Numbered from the stretch's first letter, positions 1-10,930 are shown. The stretch is 35,425 bases of DNA from Nemertoderma westbladi (GCA_032718475.1 JAUCBJ010002343.1:1-35425), one strand, 5' to 3'. Notes: a model not told the origin generated them from the sequence alone. Numbers and translations: made by a program.

Positions 1-199
1 TAATAGTTGAAAATTAAACTAAAACTCAACTAAATTCCAAAATTTTGAATATTTCAGGTAACCATACCAACGGTTGTTATTGCCGTTTCGCAACACCTCA
101 CAAACTATATTGAGTGACGTGTTTAGGTCCACTTGCTCAGAGCGATCCTGCTTTCAGTCTTCGGAATTTAGTTAGATTTTAGTTGAAAGTCAACTATTA
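1..199. repeat. Foldback / MITE-like inverted repeat at window edge
   Basis: Positions 1-38 and 163-199 are imperfect inverted repeats of each other: both arms, read inward, start TAATAGTTGA and end CTAACTAAATTCC or CAACTAAATTCC. Each arm also contains its own small TAGTTGA/TCAACTA palindrome (4-10 with 26-32, and 180-186 with 190-196). The 124-bp spacer has no ORF. This is the layout of a short non-autonomous foldback or MITE-type DNA element. The left end may continue outside the window, so a target site duplication cannot be tested. Confidence 0.5.
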
Positions 200-288
200 A
201 AAAAAACCATTTACTAACTAAATTCGCAGTTAAATAAAACCACTTTAACTAAATAACATCAAATTACAACTTAACTAGTTGAACAGCA

Positions 289-2047
289 TTGTCCATACGA
301 CTGCGGACCCCCCCAGAACTAGTTAGTAATTTGTTTAATAATTATTTTACTAATGTTGCCTCTAATTTAGTTAAGAAATTACCGTTATCAAGTAATAAAT
401 ATAGTATAGGGTCCGAAACTCTAAATAATTTTTATTTAGAAAGGTTACAAAATTCAGAAAAGTTATTTTTAAAACCCGTTTCTGAGGATTTCGTTTTTCA
501 AAATCAACTTAGCCTATCAGCCTCAAATAGTACCGGTCTAGACCTAATACCTGCCCGTTTTCTTAAGGATGGTGCTGAAGTACTTAAAGTGCCTATTACT
601 TTTATTATTAATTACTCTATCGTAGATAATGTAGTACCAGACGAACTGAACTTAGCTAAGGTTGTTCCTCTGTATAACAAGAATAGTAAAGTAAACCCTG
701 TAATTACAGACCTGTTAGTATCTTAAGTATTGTATCTAAAATTCTAGAACGTTCTGTTTTTCTACAGCTGGAGGCACATCTTAGTAGGCTAAATCTGATC
801 TATGAACTTCAGTCCGGTTTTCGTAAATCATATTCTACAGACACCTGCCTTATTAACTTAACTGATACAATTAGATGTAACAACGCAAAGGGTTTATATA
901 CTGGTATGGTAATGTTGGACCTACAAAAGGCTTTCGATACTGTAGATCACGAAATTCTGCTTGGTAAGTTAGGCCTGATGGTTGTAGGTTCTATAGACTG
1001 GTTCAAGTCCTACCTGTCAGGCAATGGTCAAACTGTAGTCTACTGTAGCAAATCGCAGTCTACTGTACAAGAGATTACCTGTGGTGTACCACAAGGTAGT
1101 ATATTAGGTCCTCTGCTTTTTGTATGCATGTAAATGATATGATAAGTAGTATAGATCCCGATTTTAAACTCATTTTATATGCCGACGACAGTGCTCTTAT
1201 TTTCTCTCATAAAGATCCTATCCATAGTTCCCAAAAGTTAAGTGCAGTTCTAGAATCCTGTAATGAGTGGTTGGTTGATAATAAGCTATCCATTCACTAC
1301 AGTAAGACTGAAAGTATTTTGTTTGGTTCCAAAAGAAAGTTAAAGAAGGTAACTAAGTTTGAAGTCACTAGTAATAGACATATGATTGAAAATAAAAAGG
1401 AAGTTAAATATTTAGGCGCCACATTGGATAACTGCTTATCAGGAGAAAGCACAGTGAAAAATATTTTCTCGAAAGTTAACAGTAGGCTTAGGTTTCTATA
1501 CAGAAATAAAAATAGTTTAAACACCGACTCCCGCAAGTTACTTTGCTCTTCTGTAATACAGTGTCACATGGACTATGCATGCTCTTCTTGGTATGAAGGC
1601 TTATCCAAACAGCTTAAATGTAAATTACAAGTAGCTCAGAATAAAGTAGTACGATTTATTAAAGACTACAAACCTAGGCACCACCTAACTCCAGATGACT
1701 TTTCTGAATCTGGACTACTTAACTTAGATAGTAGAGTTAAGCAGCTACGCCTTAACCAAGTGCATAAAGTGTATAATGGTAAGTGTCCCAATTACCTAAA
1801 ACAAAAATTCAACAGAGTACGCGATACACACTCTTACAGTACCAGAGCTAGTGCTTCAAACTTCTACCTCCCGAATTGTAAACCCTTCGAATCTGATACT
1901 TTCTTTTTTAACGGCATTAAAAATTGGAACGCTCTGCCTAATGAAATTAAAAACCTAGATAATCAACATTCTTTTAAATCTGCAGTTAAATCTCACCTCC
2001 GTGTGCAATGTAAAAATCGGTACAATAGTCCTACAGTAAGTTATTAG
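289..2047 (+). pseudogene. CR1/L2-like LINE reverse transcriptase, frameshifted
   Basis: This is the reverse transcriptase of a non-LTR retrotransposon of the Jockey/CR1/L2 group. It lies in three reading frames: 289-726 (pre-RT region with FNNYFTNVASNLV), about 703-1133 (motif A, LDLQKAFDTVDHEIL; motif B, GVPQGSILGPLLF) and 1124-2047 (catalytic YADD at about 1181, then the thumb and a C-terminal segment with FFNGIKNWNALPNEIKN, typical of this group). Similarity moves from frame 1 to frame 3 near 702 and from frame 3 to frame 2 near 1122. Each break is explained by one missing base in an A or T run. The N-terminal endonuclease is not present, so the copy is 5' truncated or decayed upstream of about 289. 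The element's 3' UTR follows and is split by another transposon. Assignment to non-LTR RT is secure; the exact clade is inferred. Confidence 0.9.
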
Positions 2048-2240
2048 TTTATTAATTATTTACTATTTATACTGTAATTACGTTTTATAATAAATTGTTC
2101 TGTACATTACATCTTTATCGTTGAGTCGGACATTGTCACGCTCTTGGTAAAGTTGTACATGTACATAGTGTAATTACATTTTATATGGGTTTTAGGTTAG
2201 CGTAGTGTAATATTGTATTTGTAACCAAGTAACATAAAGG
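2048..2240 (+). other. LINE 3' UTR, first half
   Basis: AT-rich non-coding sequence follows the stop codon of the CR1/L2-like reverse transcriptase. Its last 13 bases, AGTAACATAAAGG at 2228-2240, are repeated at 5154-5166, where the same 3' UTR resumes after the inserted RTE-like element. Confidence 0.6.
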
Positions 2241-5153
2241 CAGATAAGCTTTCTCTTAGCGCAGTGGGTGTTCAAGAGCACCGAATGCAGACTGGACAGA
2301 CTGATGAGGTTCTGATTAAGGACATGGGGGGCGGTTGGCGACTCGCCCTCGCGTCAGCAGATGATAGTGGCAATGGTGGAATTGGTCTATTGATGAATCC
2401 AACTGCACATGCAGCATTGGACAAAATAGACCAAATCTCTAACAGCATCATCCGTTGCCACTTCTCATGTTCTGGAAGACTGGCTAAGAAGTTTCCTAAG
2501 GTGGTTCTGATTGTGTGCTACTCTCCAACTAGTGTTGCCCCTGTAGAGGAGGTGGAAAATTTCTACCACAATCTACAAGCAGCTACTGATGGAGTGGATC
2601 AGCATGCATTTTTAACATTCCTGGGAGACTTTAATGCAAGTCTGCATCAATCACCTACATCGCCCTGGGTCTATAGCAATAGTGTTAACCGAAATTCTGT
2701 CCATCTTCAGGATTTTATCTCTGGAAATGGATTGTTTTCGGCTGGAACCCAGTTCAAGAAGCGAACTGGAAAGCTATGGACTCATAGTGGACCCAGTGGT
2801 CACAAGTCCCAGATAGACCATATTCTGTTTCGTAGGAAATACAGGAGCTCTATACAAGACTGTAATGCATTTACACTTCGACCCTTCTCCAGTGATCACC
2901 GCCTTATTGTGGCCAAGGTAAGACTTAGTCTGCGTGCTAGCAGAACAACGAAATCTGCCAGGCCGCGGCATGACTGGTCCTCTCTGTTGAAACAGCCAAG
3001 TGTGAGATCCAGCTTCACACTACAGCTGAGCAACAGGTATTAGGCTCTTGCCTCTGAGGCGGCAGATCACTGTGAGGGCTATACTGCCTTTACAGAAGCA
3101 GTTAAGTTAGCAGCTGCAGAAACAGTTCCTGTATACCCTCGAAAGAGGAAAAGGGCCCCCTGGACTGACAACAAAATTCAGAAGTGCCGAAATGACCTTC
3201 ATAAGGCGCAGAAAGAGTCCCGACTCAAACAGACTACAGCGGCCAAGAATGCAGTTAAGGCTGCATCTAGGTCCCTGAACAGGCAGTACTCTGTTAATCT
3301 ACAGGAGCTAATAAACCAACAGGTTGATGCCATCAATGATGCTGACGACAGCAGGCAATCATCCCAGGCATGGAAATCAATCAATCTGCTTACTGGGCGG
3401 AAAAGCCAACCAACCACCAAGGTTAAGGCTGAATCACCAGCCGATCGCCTCAATGGTTGGAAAGCCCATTTTGAAAAGCTCCTCAACAATGACAGGGTAT
3501 TGCCTGATAACTTTATAGAAGTAAAAGTGTCTGAGTCTGTACTCCCAGATATTCCCATTGGCGATATCTCCTTTGCAGAAGTGAAGGCTGCTGCAAAGAG
3601 CATTAAGACCAATCGTGCCAGTGGAGTAGATGGTGTTCCCCCTGAGGTCTTTAAAATACCTGAGTGTTTAAAGCTCATCTATCCCATCATAGTAGACATG
3701 TACCGAACAACAAGAGTCCCACAAGAAATGAAAACAAATAAGTTGGTGCCAGTTCCCAAGAAGGGCAACCTAACACTCTATGGTTCTTTTCGGGGAATCT
3801 CATTGATCTCGATTGCTGCAAAGCTATACAATAGGATTCTATTAAATCGCATCAGGGATCCCATTGATAGACTGCTCCGTGGAAATCAGAATGGGTTCCG
3901 TAAAGGTCGTGGGACCATGGAGCCCATTTTGGCACTTAGAAGGATAATTGAAGAATTATCAAAAAAGGAAGACAGGCATCTGGCTGTTATCTTTGTTGAC
4001 TTCTTCAAGGCCTTTGATTCAGTCTCTCGCTCACGTATGTTCAGCATACTTTCATTATATGGGATTCCTGATGAAATTATTGCAGCAATCAGATCAGTAT
4101 ACGATGGTTCGACAACATTTGTGTCTACTGTTGATGGTGACACAGAACCATTTGAAGTGTTATGGGGCGTCCTCCAAGGAGACACACTTGCACCATTCTT
4201 GTTCATTATTGTGGTTGACTATGTTCTACGCATGTCCTTAGATCATCATAATGATGATGTGGTGATGATAACTCCACCTACTGGCTCCAGAAGTCGAGGA
4301 AATCCTGCCAAGTACCTAACTGATCTAGACTTTGCTGATGACTTAGGAGTACTCTCAGAATCATTAGACGGAGCCCAACGGTTCCTCAGCTCATTAGAAC
4401 ATGCTGCTTCTAGTGTTGGTCTTTTTATTAACTCCAGAAAGACCAAAATTCTGACCGTTAACTTTGAAAGTCCTCAGCAAGTCTCTGATCGGATGAGCAT
4501 AAGCTCAAAGGATGGTATGCTTGAGCATGTGGACGACTTCTGTTACCTGGGATCATGGATCCGGAAGTCAGGTGAGGACCTTCGAATACGTAAGGGAAAA
4601 GCATGGGCAGCCTTGAATAGGCTTTCCAGGATTTGGAAGTCACCGAGAATTAATCGGAAACTTAAGGTCCGATTATTTAGAGCAGCAGTAGTTCCAGTAC
4701 TCCTCTACGGGAGTCCATGCTGGGCTCTAACTGCTGAGGACACCAAATCTCTGGATGGCACATTCACAAGAATGCTACGCCGGGTTCATTGTGTCAAGTA
4801 CAATGCACACATCTCCAACCAGACACTATATAACATTGGAGGTGTCTCATTGGTTCCCCCAAGCTTGACACTAGAACAAAATCGCCTCCGCTTTGCAGGA
4901 CATTGCTTTCGCCGTGAGGACCAGCCAGTGCATAATCTTGTACTTTGGCAGCCTCATGGAGTGAATAAGCATGGTGGACAGCCCATGACTTTCTTGAGAC
5001 GCATCTTAAAGGACAATGGCCTTAAAGATGCGGATGATCTAGCAAATGTCATGGGTGATAGGGAGTTGTGGCGGTGCAATTTTGTTGACAAGCCGGCACA
5101 GCATTCTTAAAAATGCAGCTGCAATGCAGCATGCCGATCCTAGTAGTAGTAGT
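2241..5153 (+). mobile_element. RTE-like LINE copy 1, nested insertion with 13-bp TSD
   Basis: A 5'-truncated non-LTR element is flanked by the perfect direct repeat AGTAACATAAAGG (2228-2240 and 5154-5166), a target site duplication. It starts inside the endonuclease domain, directly before the catalytic Glu of a VGVQEHR motif. It runs through endonuclease and reverse transcriptase and ends with a very short 3' UTR (about 30 bases, with the palindrome GCAGCTGC and TGCAGCATGC) and a (TAG)n tail. A short 3' UTR and a microsatellite tail are known traits of the RTE superfamily. Four other copies of the same family occur in this window (about 22816, 28427, 32917 and 34441). Clade assignment is from motif recognition only. 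Confidence 0.9.
2242..5110 (+). pseudogene. Endonuclease-reverse transcriptase of RTE-like LINE, one nonsense codon
   Basis: A single frame (frame 2) is open from the insertion point to the stop at 5108-5110 except for one TAG at 3041-3043. The first part is an APE-type endonuclease: QEHR at the start, LGDFNAS near 2620, SQIDHILFRRK near 2810 and SSDHRLIVAKVRL near 2890, the metal-binding and catalytic Asp/Asn/His positions. The second part is reverse transcriptase: VPVPKKGNLTLYGSFRGISL, motif A VDFFKAFDS (near 4000), motif B QGDTLAPFLFII (near 4175) and motif C FADDLGVL (near 4332). The C-terminal segment contains NRLRFAGHCFRREDQPV. Start codons shown at 2264 (GTG) or 3500 are not real starts; the true N-terminus was lost by 5' truncation. 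The TAG may derive from CAG by one transition (inference). The catalytic DD is intact. Confidence 0.88.
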
Positions 5154-5291
5154 AGTAACATAAAGGACCCCCTTGGAAATAAGCTGCAAAGCTTTAGGGG
5201 TAATCCTATGTTATGTTGGACAATACCTTTATACCGGTACATTGTTTGGTGTATTTGTTATTGTTTTTACATAATGTATAAATAAATCGAT
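5154..5291 (+). other. LINE 3' UTR, second half, with conserved-type hairpin
   Basis: After the target site duplication the 3' UTR of the CR1/L2-like element resumes. Around 5167-5204 it reads CCCCTTGG, then an AAGCT/AGCTT stem closed by a GCAA loop, then TAGGGG. Hairpins of this shape are common near the 3' ends of this LINE group, where reverse transcriptase recognises the RNA. The segment ends in ATAAATAAATCGATC near 5291. The 54 bases from 5292 to the LTR at 5346 are unassigned host or older repeat sequence. Confidence 0.65.
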
Positions 5292-5340
5292 CTATACTCC
5301 CCATAGTAAACTGGTACTCACGTAGGAGCTTCCATGTAAG

Positions 5341-5345
5341 AATGC
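5341..5345. other. Target site duplication AATGC, left
   Basis: AATGC directly before the 5' LTR is repeated directly after the 3' LTR at 19415-19419. Five base pairs is a usual duplication length for BEL/Pao elements. Confidence 0.93.
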
Positions 5346-6600
5346 TGTAAAAGCTTCTGTGGGATATAACTGGCCCCTTTTGCTTCGCAATCCAGTTTCC
5401 CCCCAGGCGCTGGAATACTCTAAAAAAGTTCTCTAACTGTATATATATTCCCCTCGCCCGCAAGGTCCGTTACAGGTGTTTTAACGGACATAAAAGTCAT
5501 TCTGCTATATACGTGTTTTGGCGGACATGTTAAGGCAAAAAACCTGTAATGCACCAACTACCTTTCACAGCTTAGCCGTGATGATTCATATTACGACATC
5601 TAACAGCTGGTTGCTGACATGGAAACAGCCATTGGATGCATGGTTCTTTGTTTGGCTTGAGCCAATCAGAGCGATTTTTCCTGTCGACGTGTAGCTTTTC
5701 AGCCGATCATAAGGAGAGTGTTCAGTCTTACTGTTTTTTACTTGATACTTTGTTGTTATTGCTGTCTAAGCCAGAAACACCGGCCTTTTGGGAAGAACTC
5801 TAGTAAAACTGCTTAAATTATCGAAAGTATAAACTGTTACCTCATCAAACAAACTAATTTCACTAATCGAACGAACTCACTATCTCACTTAATTTAACTG
5901 CATTAATCATATTGTTTGTACTGTTATTTACCGTCAGTTATTAATTGTACCTATTTGTTGATGGAAATATTGCTCTTTGGATAATACGGATAAATCACCC
6001 AAATTCCCAATTTTCTTGATACACTACAGGTTAGAGAGACCGGCTATACATAACAATTGCGATTTATATTAATGTGGTGTGTATTGAATCTAATGTTATT
6101 TAGCAGACACTACATGAGTCAATTACTGCTCTCTTTATGTGTGATCAAATATACTGACGGTCGGCAGAATAGTGTGTATGATTGTGATTGGTAACAAAGT
6201 ATTTCCTAAAGAATACGCTTTATACTTTAATCATAAGCAGTATCGTTGCGTTTAGTATAAGTCCTAGTTCTGTTTAAATAGATAGAGCGCCACGTCCTAA
6301 AGGAACTGTTAATATTTCCCGAAAGCCAATAATATCTGTCAGAAATTAATCATTAACGATCTATCGAATAATACAGTAAGTTTACACTGCAACCTTACAC
6401 TGCAATAATAAAATTTAAGCATCCGAATTCAGCCTCCCGGGTGTAGATCCATCGGGTGAATGATCGCGCATGGGCTGACTTCGGCTAATGTTTTGTGTAT
6501 TAGCATAAAATATTGTCGTATGCTAAAGGTGTTTTTATTAACTAAAAGACATATAAATTTTGGCAGGTTAAACTGCTAAAGGTCTTCAAAAGCGCGAACA
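5346..6600 (+). repeat. 5' LTR (1255 bp)
   Basis: It matches 18160-19414 base for base except at 6416. It begins TG and ends CA, as LTRs do. An AATAAA at 6407-6412 is a possible polyadenylation signal; the copy in the 3' LTR is at 19221-19226. A relative of the first part of this LTR occurs in antisense at about 34300-34440. Confidence 0.96.
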
Positions 6601-6642
6601 GTAACAGTTTATAATCTTATTGCAGTAGGCAATAAGGTTGCA
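6601..6642 (+). promoter_or_regulatory. Leader start: hairpin and complement to LTR, in place of a clear PBS
   Basis: No TGG-starting tRNA primer binding site is visible right after the LTR. Instead there is an 8-bp perfect hairpin, CTTATTGC at 6616-6623 with GCAATAAG at 6629-6636. The stretch 6617-6642 is also the reverse complement of LTR positions 6388-6408 in two blocks (TTATTGCAGT and TAAGGTTGCA), with a 6-base interruption opposite one base. What this does is unknown; an RNA fold used in priming or packaging is one possibility. Confidence 0.5.
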
Positions 6643-6987
6643 AAATACCGTAGTGACTGGTAAAACTGAACCGGTGCTTCTGTAGGTCAGTAGGCCTAAC
6701 TGTCATCACCGGTACCGGTACTGCTGTACAAGTACATTAGTATTATTCGATTTTGATTGTTGTATACCGGTAGGTCTTGGTACTTAATCAGGGAACGGCC
6801 GCCCTGATTTTTATTTGAGATTCTACTTATTTCTGTCGGTTTTATTTACTAGTAGGCTAATATTGAGCAGAAGGCGTGTGACCCTGCTCAGATTGTTCAG
6901 ATAATTGTAGGCTGAGCTGCTGTCTGACTGTTGTTGAGTTTGGAGAGATTACGGCGTGTGTAGAGTTTGTCTGATAAAGTGCCGTTA
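6643..6987 (+). other. Leader of LTR element, first part of repeated region
   Basis: Non-coding. The end, from about 6886 to 6987, is a diverged copy of 9300-9402: both contain TTGTAGGCTG, GCGTGTGTAGAGTT and end GTGCCGTTA. The stretch 6700-6780 contains several ACCGGTA words. No ORF and no recognisable promoter. Confidence 0.55.
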
Positions 6988-9114
6988 CCCTGCAAACAAT
7001 GTATTGTTAAAAAGCTGTTATTAAAATGTTATTTAATGACATAGATAACATTATTTCAAATTGTTAGATTAATGATAAAAAAACTGTAAATTGGCCAAGA
7101 AATATGACGTTATATACTAACGTTATTATTTCGTTTTTAATAACATTAAAATAACAAAGCCAGGATGTTTACATATATCATTACTTTTATGTTATTCCTT
7201 ATCATTATTATTGTATTTTTATTGACATTTAAATAACAACAGCATAATGTTTATTTAGATCGTTACTTTTATGTTATTTCTTAACATAAAAATATTGTTT
7301 GCTAAAGACGTAACGCCGTTCTGTATATCGTTCTTTATAATTGCCATTGCCAAACCCTTTATTGAATAATTAATTAATAATTTCCCTACGCATGTTAATA
7401 TGGTAGTGGCAGGCTACAATCTCTAACACAGTTTGATTGAATACAATTTTGTTGTAGGCAATTGTATACAAATTAATAACAATTAAAACGTATAACATGA
7501 ATTGAATTTTTTGTATAATGACCAGTCAGGAACAAATAATGAAATAAACAGCAAAATCAAAGTAAAATATCACAGAATAAGTAAACAACAAATATATGGC
7601 TGTATGGCCCATTACGTAAATGGTTTTGATATTTCGGTTAAAGTTAATCACAGACTTAAAAAGAATATGTTTATGACGTAATAATAAGTGACAACAACGT
7701 AATGAATTGCATCAATTAAAATACTTTGAGTTAATATTATTCACTAGATTTATAGATCTAATTTGTAGTCTATATAAAATAATGTACATATAGTGGGTTT
7801 AATAAATAATACCTCACAACAATGTTAAATTATTAAAAGGAGCAGGTTACAGTTGGCAGTTGGCTACAGAGGCACATTATTATTATATCCTTCGGGTAAA
7901 CAAAAAAAAACAGGTTACAGATTTATTTCTGGGAGAGTAATCAGTACTTATTTGAATCGATATCTCCCTGGAGAGGGATGATTTTGATTGCATCGCAAAT
8001 CCTCCCTATCTGAACAAATCATATTTAAAAAATTAAATGTTAATTATAATTATAGCTGAGTGAGCTTAATTTATTAAACTGTAATAATAAATCAATAGGC
8101 CTAGGCGCTACAAAAGTACAATTTAAAAACTGAAACAATAAATAGTTTGTAATAACAGTTAATGTGAAGTTTTCAAATCGAAATCGAATCGAAAGTTTTG
8201 TAGTAATGCTGTCCCTGCACCCTGCCCCTTCAAATGAAAACTGGGGACCTCCCAATAATAAGAATTCCAATCTTTAGTCCTCGGCTGTTGAAATCCACCA
8301 TCCGTACAGCAGTACAGACAAATAAGTCAATCCCCCACCTGTCAGTGCTGGTTTAAGGGGACTTCCTGGTCCTGGCAGACTTGAATTCTGTAATTGGTAG
8401 GTCTAATCACTAATGCAGTAATGTGTGAATCCAGAGGGTAAAGACGAACTCGCATTCAGCTGTTCAGGTAGATATGCTTTATTTATGAGTTCAGGTTAAA
8501 TAAATCACAAAACCAACTGAAAACTATAAAACCCAAAATATAAGCTACTGTACAGTGCAGTAGGCCTGCAGTAACTACACTACAGTAATATAGAGATAGG
8601 CCTTGCAGTACAGCAGTATAACAATACATATACACAATAAACATTGAATACAGGCATGCCAGACAGCCAGAATGAGTATTGTACAACATACCATCGGCCT
8701 ACTGTATGCCATTTACATGTGGAAAATTCCTCCATTACCGCGAATTTTAAAATTAGCCAATCATCAATCTCAGATTAGATAATAGAAGTGACAGCGTCTA
8801 TCGCATAATGTTTATTTTATGTGGCAAAATAACATTGTTCTGATATGTAACAAATCATGTTCTTAAAATGTTAGAACTAAACACTTATAAAACATTTTTG
8901 ACTAATGTTTATGTTCTCACATTAAAATAACATTTTTTTAACATCAACAGTTATCATTTATTTAATGTCTGACAAAGACATTATAGAGTAATGTTAAAAT
9001 AACATATATTGAACATCTAAATATTCTATCAAACAAGGGAATAACATTTATCAACATTTATAACAAATTAATGATGTTTTTCTGACATTCCGTGAAAGTA
9101 AATTGTTTGCAGGG
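6988..9114. mobile_element. Non-autonomous DNA transposon, 2127 bp, TA target duplication
   Basis: It begins CCCTGCAAACAAT (6988-7000) and ends with the exact reverse complement (9102-9114), giving 13-bp perfect terminal inverted repeats. TA lies on both sides (6986-6987 and 9115-9116). The empty site exists in the same leader: 9394-9410 reads GTGCCGTTAGTAAGTT without the insert. Both subterminal regions are AT-rich with many AATAACAT or ATGTTATT words in both orientations, a layout often associated with transposase binding. No transposase ORF is visible, so it would depend on a partner. A TA duplication suggests the Tc1/mariner type, but the terminal sequence does not let me name a superfamily. 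Confidence 0.88.
7853..7910 (+). mobile_element. 58-bp retroposed fragment with A9 tail and 10-bp TSD
   Basis: The perfect direct repeat CAGGTTACAG flanks it (7843-7852 and 7911-7920), and the insert ends in nine A residues directly before the right-hand repeat. A target site duplication plus poly(A) tail is the signature of LINE-mediated retroposition. The 58-base insert starts TTGGCAGTTGG and contains CCTTCGGGTAAAC. I do not recognise the source RNA. Confidence 0.6.
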
Positions 9115-9115
9115 T

Positions 9116-9610
9116 AGTAAGTTGGGGCAGCCATATGCGGTAAGGTCAATCCCCTCTTAAAGAATAAGTCGTACTACCGTGTTAGAACGCATACTAACTA
9201 ACAGTTTCAGAGTCTGCATATACTGTAGTTTATTTAGGCTTGATCGTAGTCTGCCAGTGTTTTAGCCTGTGTTTGTTTGTGTGGTCTGTTCAGGTACCGT
9301 AATAGTTATTACTCAAATATTTGTAGGCTGGATTGTTGTCTAGCTATTTTTAGGTCTGAAGGGATTGCTGCGTGTGTAGAGTTGGTCTGATCAAGTGCCG
9401 TTAGTAAGTTGGGGCAGCCATAAGCGGTAAGGTCAATCCCCTCTTAAAGAGTAAGTCGTACTACCGTGTTAGAACGCATACTAACTAACAGTTTCAGAAT
9501 CTGCACATACTGTAGTTTGTTTAGGCTTAATAGTAGTCTGCCAGCGTTTGGTTTGTATTTGTTTGAGTATTCTGTACGGGTAGCGTAATATTTATTATTC
9601 AGAGTTTATG
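9116..9610 (+). repeat. Tandem leader repeats, period 287 bp
   Basis: AGTAAGTTGGGGCAGCC begins at 9116 and again at 9403. The two units stay similar through TCGTACTACCGTGTTAGAAC and CATACTGTAGTTT to about 9600. A third, partial unit is the block ending at 6987. The DNA transposon at 6988-9114 therefore sits exactly at a boundary between units of this array. Confidence 0.85.
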
Positions 9611-10540
9611 CGATTATTCGCAACATTCATGTCCCCAAGTTTATTCCTACAGTAATTGTGCTTGTTATACATACCGTTATAGTTAAACTAACCCCGGTAC
9701 TACATCAGGGCTGCTCGGCGTAGGTAAAGACTGGAGATTTTGTGCTTCGGTCACTCCAGCAGATGCCGTGGTTCTTTTAACTGTTCAAGTATATTTAACT
9801 ACTGATTATTTGTTATACCGGTACTTGTACCTAATTTAGGGTTTAGTGTACAGTGCTTTCCGAAGTAATTAGTGTAGGCAGTATATTTGTGTTGTAAAGT
9901 GGTTGATAGGCACATTCGTTAGCTCTATTAGCTTCTGGGTAGGAACAATCCGTGATACATAACGTAGTACCTATAGCGATACGGTTATAGGTCGTCAGGC
10001 GGTGGTATTTTCCTATCTGGACAGTACAATATATTTACTACTTATTATTTCAAATACCGTAGTACCCTGTCCGTTGTAATAACCAGAATTCTAACCCTTT
10101 GTTAGGCTGGTTTGTAGACTTCCTGTAAAATTACCCTAAAAATTTCGTACGTAATATTTTTGTTGTGTTTAACTAGAGAATTAATCTCACCCGTATCGTA
10201 AGTAATTTGTAGTAATTAAGTAACTTAGGTAAATTAGAATTATCAGTTTTAGTGTCAAATAAATAGCACTTCACTGAGAGGCGTTCAGCTTCTGTGTAGT
10301 GACTCCCCCAGAAATAATAACATTTATTTCGAATATTGACAAAAACCCATTTAAACGGGTGTATATCTATTATAAATCAACTCAAACGATTTATAAATAG
10401 TAGGCCTGCCATACAACAACTAGGTCTCAATATCAGTTGGACTACTGCTTAAATAACGGTAATAAAGTAAGTTAAAGTAACTAAGTAACTAAGTAACCCT
10501 AAAATATTCAGGAATTCAATTATTCCAAAATCAATTGACA
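9611..10540 (+). other. Leader of LTR element, non-coding
   Basis: AT-rich sequence without a credible ORF. Words such as TATACCGGTACTTG recur in this stretch and in 6700-6780, suggesting older internal duplications. No promoter or RNA gene is recognised. If Gag is made from a full-length or spliced RNA, this region is an unusually long 5' leader. Confidence 0.4.
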
Positions 10541-10800
10541 TACCGGTGCTTACTATAGGCTTATTATATTTATTTCTATAAATTTGAGCTGAAATCATAC
10601 CGGTACTCTGTAATTAATTCTAGTTCATAATTATACTTATATACTATAAGTGTAAGCTGTATACCGGTATTCACTATAGGCCTATTATATATTTATATAT
10701 TTATATATATATTTGTGCTAAATTTATACACCGGTACTCTGTGGCAAATCTAGTCTGTAATAATACTTATATATACTATAAGCATACCGGTATTCTGATA
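10541..10800 (+). repeat. Diverged ~122-bp tandem repeat in leader
   Basis: TACCGGTGCTTACTATAGG at 10541 recurs as TACCGGTATTCACTATAGG at 10662, and the word TACCGGTATTC recurs at 10785, giving spacings of 121 and 123 bp. Each unit also contains CACCGGTACTCTG or TACCGGTACTCTG and a TACTTATATA..CTATAAG stretch. The function is unknown. Confidence 0.7.
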
Positions 10801-10930
10801 TAATATATATATATCCCGCTATATTAAGTAGCAGTATCGGTAATTAATTATTAGGCTAGCAGTGATACTGAATTACTAGACTTGCTTTAACTGTATTTAT
10901 AGCTGTAGGCATTCGACTGTGTAAACAAAC

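Noticed and set aside
3199-3678. 159-codon minus-strand ORF and similar ORFs opposite other RTE copies (3886-4206, 22754-23158, 28710-29030)
   Set aside because: Antisense shadows of the reverse transcriptase frame; they recur only because the LINE copies recur.
5206-5463. 85-codon minus-strand ORF across the LINE end and LTR start
   Set aside because: It spans a transposon junction and has no motif.
6650-6670. TGGTAAAACTGAACC as a primer binding site
   Set aside because: It lies about 57 bases after the LTR, too far for a normal PBS, and no tRNA match can be shown by eye.
8040-8689. Minus-strand ORFs of 76 and 68 codons inside the DNA transposon
   Set aside because: No transposase motif; AT-rich chance ORFs.
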